A DNA stretch of 64,000 bases from Typhlomys cinereus (taxonomy: Eukaryota > Chordata > Mammalia > Rodentia > Platacanthomyidae), in assembly GCA_023101885.1 (NCBI GenBank), contig JALPQD010000137.1, positions 5,136,041 through 5,200,040 of the forward strand, given 5' to 3'. The notes under the pieces are model-generated. The model was given only the letters and a program-made list of their open reading frames with translations, made no database searches and was not told where the DNA came from. The first letter of the stretch is position 1; the number at the start of each line of letters is the position of its first letter. Positions 59,202 through 64,000 of this stretch are shown piece after piece. The position numbers and the translations under genes are program-made.

Positions 59202-59567
59202 AAGTTTGAAAAGTACCACGTCTTCTTAAAATTCTAGGGTCTTTCTTTTGCAGCAATACTAAAATATAAACAAGATATTGTATGGTATTCCTGACACACT
59301 ATAATCCACAGGGTCTTCCTCTCACACCCCATCTGTGCGCAGTACTCCAACCATAGAAACGCCCACCACACCACTTTCCTGCTGGAACGACCGTATCTGT
59401 AGCTCCCTTTACCCTCAACGACAGAGTCGTGTCTACACTGCAGATGGATGGATTCTGCTGCTCCCTCACTCTCAGTCAAAGCAGCCTGTTTTGAAGATGC
59501 TTTTCTCACATCTTGTGTTGACCTGCGTGGCATCTGGCCTCATTTCCCTGCTCCGTGCTACACAAAA
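59202..59567. other. Noncoding sequence
   Basis: Nothing recognised. Confidence 0.4.
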
Positions 59568-59632
59568 TACATGCGTACATGCATTCACACATACAGCATA
59601 CATGCATGCCTGCATACATACATAATAAAAAT
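59568..59632. repeat. CATA/CATG-rich microsatellite
   Basis: Degenerate CATG, CATA and ACAC steps ending in an ATAATAAAAATA stretch, which looks like a SINE tail. The body before it is not recognisable. Confidence 0.85.
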
Positions 59633-59773
59633 AGGTTAAGCTTCATGCTGTTCATGAACGATTGCCCCATAAAAACCTTCATTTTCTGACCTTCTTTTCT
59701 GTCTTTCACATGCCTGGAAGTAGAATTCTGTTGTGCTGCGTCAAGTGACAAGGCACAGCCTTCAGCGACGGGC

Positions 59774-59936
59774 CTCTGCAGACCACGCCCACCGTGGCCT
59801 CCAGGGAGGGGCTCTGCAGACCACGCCCACCGCGGCCTCCAGGGAGGAGCTCTGCAGACCACGCCCACCGCGGCCTCTGCAGGCCACGCCCACTGTGGCC
59901 TCCAGGGAGGGGCTTCGCAGACCACGCTCACTGCAG
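59774..59936. repeat. 38-bp GC-rich minisatellite, about 4.3 copies
   Basis: Full units start at 59774, 59812 and 59850; a shortened step leads to 59875 and the last partial unit starts at 59913. The core is CAGACCACGCCCACCG. The step from 59850 to 59875 is 25 bp, meaning an internal deletion of 13 bp. 38 is not a multiple of three, so the long minus-strand frame across it is fortuitous. Confidence 0.94.
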
Positions 59937-60261
59937 GTGCCAGGCGAGTCCCAGGCAGTCTTGGAGCCAGCTGTCCCTTCCCTTCTGTGCAAGCTCCCGA
60001 CGACCCAGAGCCCCGCGTGCCTTCTCGCCCGTCAACTTGTCTGGCATTTGTTCTACAAAGGGTAGATGAAATCGCGGCTACTGACATTTGCTTTGGACTC
60101 AAGAAGGGAGAGGAAGGGCCTTGCTGTCTGAGCTTAGTTTTATAACACCGAGGTTTCCAGAAGCTTCCCTGAGCTCGACCTCAAACCCACAGCTGTATTC
60201 TGTTTTCAGTTTTGCACTTTTCAATCTTGTAAGAGATCAGTGGCTTCAAAGACGCACTCAT
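59937..60261. other. Noncoding sequence
   Basis: GC-richer left half, AT-rich right half. No gene recognised. Confidence 0.4.
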
Positions 60262-60277
60262 TCATTTATCAACTTTT

Positions 60278-60572
60278 TTTTATTTATCATTTATTCAATT
60301 GTGCATGTATGCATGTGTGCGTGTGTGTATGTATGTGTGCATGTGTGCATGTGTATGTGTGTGTAGAACCATGGGCAAATTCAGGAACCACCATAGACAC
60401 CTCCACCTCCTTGTTTATTCTGCCCCGGGATTCACAGGCTCCGCCCTACCAGGACCCAAAACGCAGGCCGCCCCCACTTCCGCCCAGCGTCTATATGTGG
60501 GGTCTAGGATCCGAACTCAGGACCTTCCGACTGCAAGGCAGAGACTTAACCCCTGAGCCACCTCTCCAGCCC
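60278..60572 (-). mobile_element. B2-type SINE, antisense, full length, young, with perfect TSD
   Basis: The head ends GCCACCTCTCCAGCCC on the right and the tail faces left with a TG-rich tract. The GC-rich body (CAGGCCGCCCCCACTTCC near 60463) marks the young subfamily shared with 9151 and 10649. A perfect 16-bp target-site duplication, TCATTTATCAACTTTT, flanks it at 60262-60277 and 60573-60588. Confidence 0.95.
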
Positions 60573-60588
60573 TCATTTATCAACTTTT

Positions 60589-60914
60589 AATTCTGATTAT
60601 AATATGTGTGGCAACCGGAAGCTTTGTCATTATGGAGCTGAAACTAGCAAATGTGCTGTCCCAACACTGACTGTGATGGCATCTCTGTGTGGCAGGGGAT
60701 GGTCTCATGCTGGACCTCAGATGCCAGTTGCAACCTGTGCCCTATGCCAGCCCCTCCTGTGTACTGTCACTGGAGTTTCAATCCAAACGTCTAAATTTTT
60801 GTTTCCTTAGCTGACAGCTTTTATTTGACCTTTTAAGTGGATTTTTTTCTTTTCCATGAAGTTTTGTCGTGTCTATCCCAGTGTCGACTGCTCGTCAATT
60901 TCCTGTCTGCAGCA
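60589..60914. other. Noncoding sequence
   Basis: Nothing recognised. Confidence 0.4.
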
Positions 60915-61060
60915 GAGAGCAAGAATGTGCTATCGAGTATCTACCATTCGGCAAGCTTCTTAGTCTGGTTCCTTGGTCTAATCCTCACACCAGCCAGTGA
61001 GGAGCGCCAACTCTACCCACAGATTGGCATTATAAACATCCAAGAGGCCGCAGGACTTTA
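60915..61060 (-). mobile_element. MIR SINE fragment, antisense
   Basis: GAGTATCTACCATTCGGCAA (60935), TAATCCTCACACCAGCCAGT (60979) and ACAGATTGGCATTATAAACA follow the complement of the MIR 3' half in order. Strongly diverged. Confidence 0.55.
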
Positions 61061-61939
61061 AAAGGCAAACTGGAGTTTCACCCCGGGTCATGGGCGGCCT
61101 GCGTAAGAGGCAGGTGGACAGCCGCTGCAGGTCCACATGCCAACGTTCACTCATCCTAGAAGGGGTGTGGTTCAACTCGGCGTCATGAAGTCATAGAGGC
61201 GCCGGTTCCTGACGTCACGTGGCTAGGTGTTCCCCCACCCTTTGCCGGGTGCATCAGCAAGCAGGAGCCTGGCTCAGAGGGGGCGACGGGCCCTGCGCTC
61301 TGGCTTCTCTGAGCCACACTGCAGATGGCCGAAGTGTTGGTGCCTAGGAACTGTGTTGAGCGTCATGACTGAGTTTCTTCCTAGCATGGACTGGGGCTGC
61401 AGGAAGCAGGGATGATTGGACGGTAAATATGGGGTGAATGAAATACTGGTAAAAGGATTTATACCAGGAGAGAGTTGTGGGATGGTTCTAAGGGTGGTCA
61501 GCAGGGGCAAGTCTAAGCCAGTGCACCAGCAAACAGCAGACCAGAGCACTAAGGAAGGCTGACTGCATCCGGCTGAGTGCCCACCCTGGCTCAGGCCCTG
61601 GGGACGACCCAGACAATGCTTGCATTCTGAAATCTGACTTTGGACCCTGCACGTGTGCTGCTTCAACTGAAAGCGGACATTGGCAAGGTCCTCTCCTGAC
61701 CAAAGGAAACGATGGCTTCATGTTCCATTGTCCAAGGTTGGAATACGCAACGGCAACATACAATGGTGTAGAATTGAAGCTAAGGGAAGAGTAAACATCC
61801 TCTGGTCCCTCAAGAAAGACAGTGCATTCCAGACTTACAAAGTCAAAAAGAGACCATGTGTGGTCCACAGAACAGTGGAAACGTGTTTTACTCTAGGCTC
61901 ACGTCTCTCTGTGATTAAATTAATTCATCAAGTCCTCCC
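61061..61939. other. Noncoding sequence with a CRE palindrome
   Basis: GC-richer, with several CpGs between 61080 and 61290. A perfect CRE lies at 61210-61217 joined to CACGTG. This is the most promoter-like patch in the window, but no transcript evidence is available. Confidence 0.4.
61210..61217. promoter_or_regulatory. CRE palindrome TGACGTCA overlapping an E-box
   Basis: TGACGTCACGTG joins a perfect CRE to a CACGTG E-box in 12 bases, the combination that ATF/CREB and USF/MITF-type factors bind. No nearby transcription start is proven. Confidence 0.35.
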
Positions 61940-62060
61940 TGCAGCCTGAAATATTTCGCATTATTATTTCCAGATGATGTACACGAAAAGGAGGTGAGGG
62001 GGTCAAGCAGCTGCTGAAGGTCACACAAGGTCACAGAGAGCTGCAGCCACTGCTGTATCC
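61940..62060 (-). mobile_element. MIR SINE fragment, antisense
   Basis: CATTATTATTTCCAGATGAT (61960), GAAAAGGAGGTGAG and GGTCACACAAGG are the complement of the MIR core with its conserved central order. Confidence 0.55.
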
Positions 62061-63084
62061 TTGGTGGGGGCTGGCAGGGGCATGTGTAACAAGAAACAAG
62101 GAGGGAGAGAAGGCTTCATGCAGAGAGACACACTGCTTCAGTCCTTAGTGGCACTGGAGGAAACTGGCATTACCAACTTGTTCATACACAGTTGGCATGT
62201 TTTGAACTCATTTTGTATCTGAGGTGCCGGGGGGCCAATATGGGTCTCACACATGCTATCCCAAGTGTTCGTTCTCTGAGCTTGAGACTTTCATATGCAA
62301 ATACAGTGAATTTATGCTTTTATTCCCAACTACTCTGACCCCTTCTCACCCCTCCCATTCCACCCCACTAGTTTCCTTTCCACCCAGTGTCCCTACTACT
62401 ATTACTGGGCCTGCGTTGGGCCCGCTCCTGCATTGGGATGTGTCTGTGTGTTAACAGTCACGTCTCAATTGGAGAGTTTGTGTTTTGAGGTACTCTGGTC
62501 TCACCCCTACAAGATATGGACAAGGTGGAGCTCGTTCTCACAGAAACACCCTGAAGCTTATACACACAGTCAGCCAAGCCCTGGCATGACGCTGGGACCT
62601 TGGTGCTAATGAGGGGATCTGCCAGAGGACACTGGAGCGTGTCCAGCTGGAAAGATGGCTCAGAAACGGAGACATGTTAGCTTCTCAGAATCACAGCTTT
62701 GTCTTTGCAACAGATGTTGAGGCCACAGAGGCCAAAGAGGCCGCCCAGGGCCTCTGTCCAGCAGTCACTCTGTCCATGCATACGCGTCTCGCTTCAGTTC
62801 TGTCCCACAAGAATCAGGATTCCATTTTCATTCTGGATCACAGATGATGCTGTTTCCAAGGAAACCTATTTCAATTTGATTTAAAAATATTTATGTCATG
62901 ACTCCTCATGCCAAGAATGTTACAAGTTAGTTGGAATAAGTTTATCTGTGAACCAAATGCAGTCCTTCCCAGGATAATGGCTGCGCAGGTGAGGTGAAGT
63001 GTGTACTGGCTGCAGTGGAAAGAAGCAAAGGGCAGTTCTCCATCCCTCTTCTTTGGGATGCTTTTGAGAAGGTCTCTAATCCAG
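62061..63084. other. Noncoding sequence, possible weak L1 3' UTR piece
   Basis: Pyrimidine-rich 62318-62400 resembles an antisense L1 3' UTR only weakly. No gene is seen in the rest. Confidence 0.35.
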
Positions 63085-63265
63085 TCCAGCGCTCACCATA
63101 GGTCCATGGCTAGCTAGATTGCTTTAGGGATTTGGAGTCTCCGAAACTACAGCTACAGGTGGACCTATGCATCCAACCATCCTTTTAAGTGGAATCTGAG
63201 GATCCGAACTCTGGTCTTTTTACCTGAGCACTGAGCTTTAGCTGCTGAGTCACCTTCCTAGCTCC
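63085..63265 (-). mobile_element. B2-type SINE fragment, antisense, old
   Basis: GGAATCTGAGGATCCGAACT (63191) and the head GCTGAGTCACCTTCCTAGCT match the complement of a B2-type SINE. The tail end is lost and the body is heavily mutated. Confidence 0.6.
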
Positions 63266-63821
63266 AACTTTACAGTTTTAGCCACAAGCTAGAAAAGACA
63301 AGCGCCTAGTCAGGCGCCAGACCGACCTTCTCTTTCGGCCTTCACGTCACCCATCTTCACAGGCAGAGTGAGGCTCCCGCACTGTGAGGTCAGCGATCTG
63401 CGCCTCTGTGAACCGCTGGTGACCCTGCCCGTCCAGGAACACAGGTGCACCCAGAGCGACGCTTGATGAATTTGGACACCTGGCACCACCTCTTCCTCTT
63501 CCTGGGTCACGTGCGCACTGGAGCGGCATCATTAGCTGCCTGTCGGTCGCTGAGCAAGAACTCTCTAAAGCGTTTTCAGCTGGGAATACTGAGGCTCTGC
63601 CCTCTCAGAGAGCAGCTGTGCCCCCCTCCGCAGGCCCCGAGAGCCATGTCCTCCTCGCTTCTGAGCTGGATCCACGCAAGTGGAATTCACACATTGCTTT
63701 TCCTTCTGTGCCCATCTTGTTTCATTCAGGGCTGGATCTCCAAGTGCATCCTTCTCCTGATGTACGATCCGATGTTGCTAGTGGCTGCAGAGTGCTCATA
63801 CACACGCAGAGGCACCCGCGC
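63266..63821. other. Noncoding sequence
   Basis: CpG content rises toward the right edge. Short frames only, with no gene recognised. Confidence 0.4.
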
Positions 63822-63947
63822 GGTCACGGGCACGCCACACGGTCACGGGCACGCCATACGGTCATGATCACGGGCGCATCACGCGGTCACGGGCACGCCG
63901 CGCGGTCATGATCACGGGCGCATCACGCGGTCACGGGCACGCCACAC
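63822..63947. repeat. Composite 19/25-bp CpG-rich minisatellite
   Basis: Unit A (19 bp, GGTCACGGGCACGCCACAC) and unit B (25 bp; A with a 6-base TGATCA insertion) occur in the order A A B A B A, starting at 63822, 63841, 63860, 63885, 63904 and 63929. CpGs are largely intact. The array ends 53 bases before the window edge. Confidence 0.96.
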
Positions 63948-64000
63948 TTTCTTCACGTGCTAATTTGTAGATGGACACGTGCTTGTCTCTGTCCCATTTC

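Noticed and set aside
59506..60102. 198-codon minus-strand frame
   Set aside because: It crosses a 38-bp minisatellite and a CATA microsatellite and has no recognised domain. The GC-rich strand simply lacks stops.

Overview
The window looks like ordinary nuclear DNA of a mammal, most likely a myomorph rodent. The evidence is the repeat content: tRNA-headed B2-type SINEs with an AATAAA-rich tail, B3-type SINEs, an ID-like head, rodent-type L1 3' ends with polypurine tracts, old MIR pieces and a hAT DNA-transposon end. The B2-type elements have an unusual GC-rich body unlike the mouse B2 I know, so a dipodoid or other non-murid lineage is possible. That placement is inference.

I found no protein-coding gene, rRNA, tRNA gene, CRISPR array or bacterial-type operon that the sequence supports. 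The open frames are short, or they run through microsatellites and minisatellites whose period is a multiple of three (for example 28.2-28.95 kb and 54.4-55.2 kb). The window is best read as intergenic or deep-intronic DNA. Two places, 51715-51978 (+) and about 49949-50230 (-), have splice-like or coding-like texture and are recorded as weak candidates only.

Layout. 0-7 kb: mostly unique, with a (TC)n tract, an antisense L1 3' end (3.6-4.2 kb) and a 95-bp near-identical duplication (5.1 and 6.3 kb). 7-12.5 kb: Z-DNA-prone CA/CG tract, TG-rich tract, three B2-type SINEs (two with 15-bp target-site duplications), an antisense L1 fragment and a B3 SINE. 12.5-16.7 kb: unique, then a 1.37-kb TATC array with higher-order structure. 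16.7-21.9 kb: B3, MIR, B1, GA tract, B2-type SINE. 21.9-27.3 kb: repeat-poor, AT-rich, possible conserved noncoding DNA. 27.3-33 kb: CT tract, 14-bp minisatellite of about 53 copies, MIRs, a strong CTCF-like motif at 30058, and L1 pieces. 33-43 kb: L1 3' ends, CA-rich tract, a 65-bp local duplication, one SINE, two 15-bp minisatellites. 43-53 kb: largely unique, with a TG tract, a 47-bp tandem repeat and a B3 piece. 53-64 kb: 48-bp minisatellite with a homogenisation gradient, rodent dispersed repeat, hAT end, two antisense B2-type SINEs, 38-bp GC-rich minisatellite, MIRs and a CpG-rich composite minisatellite at the right edge.

The parts do not form a pathway. What the window shows is repeat biology: recent SINE retrotransposition, several independent tandem-repeat expansions, and a few candidate regulatory motifs (one CTCF core, four perfect CRE palindromes). 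I did not find a previously undescribed system.
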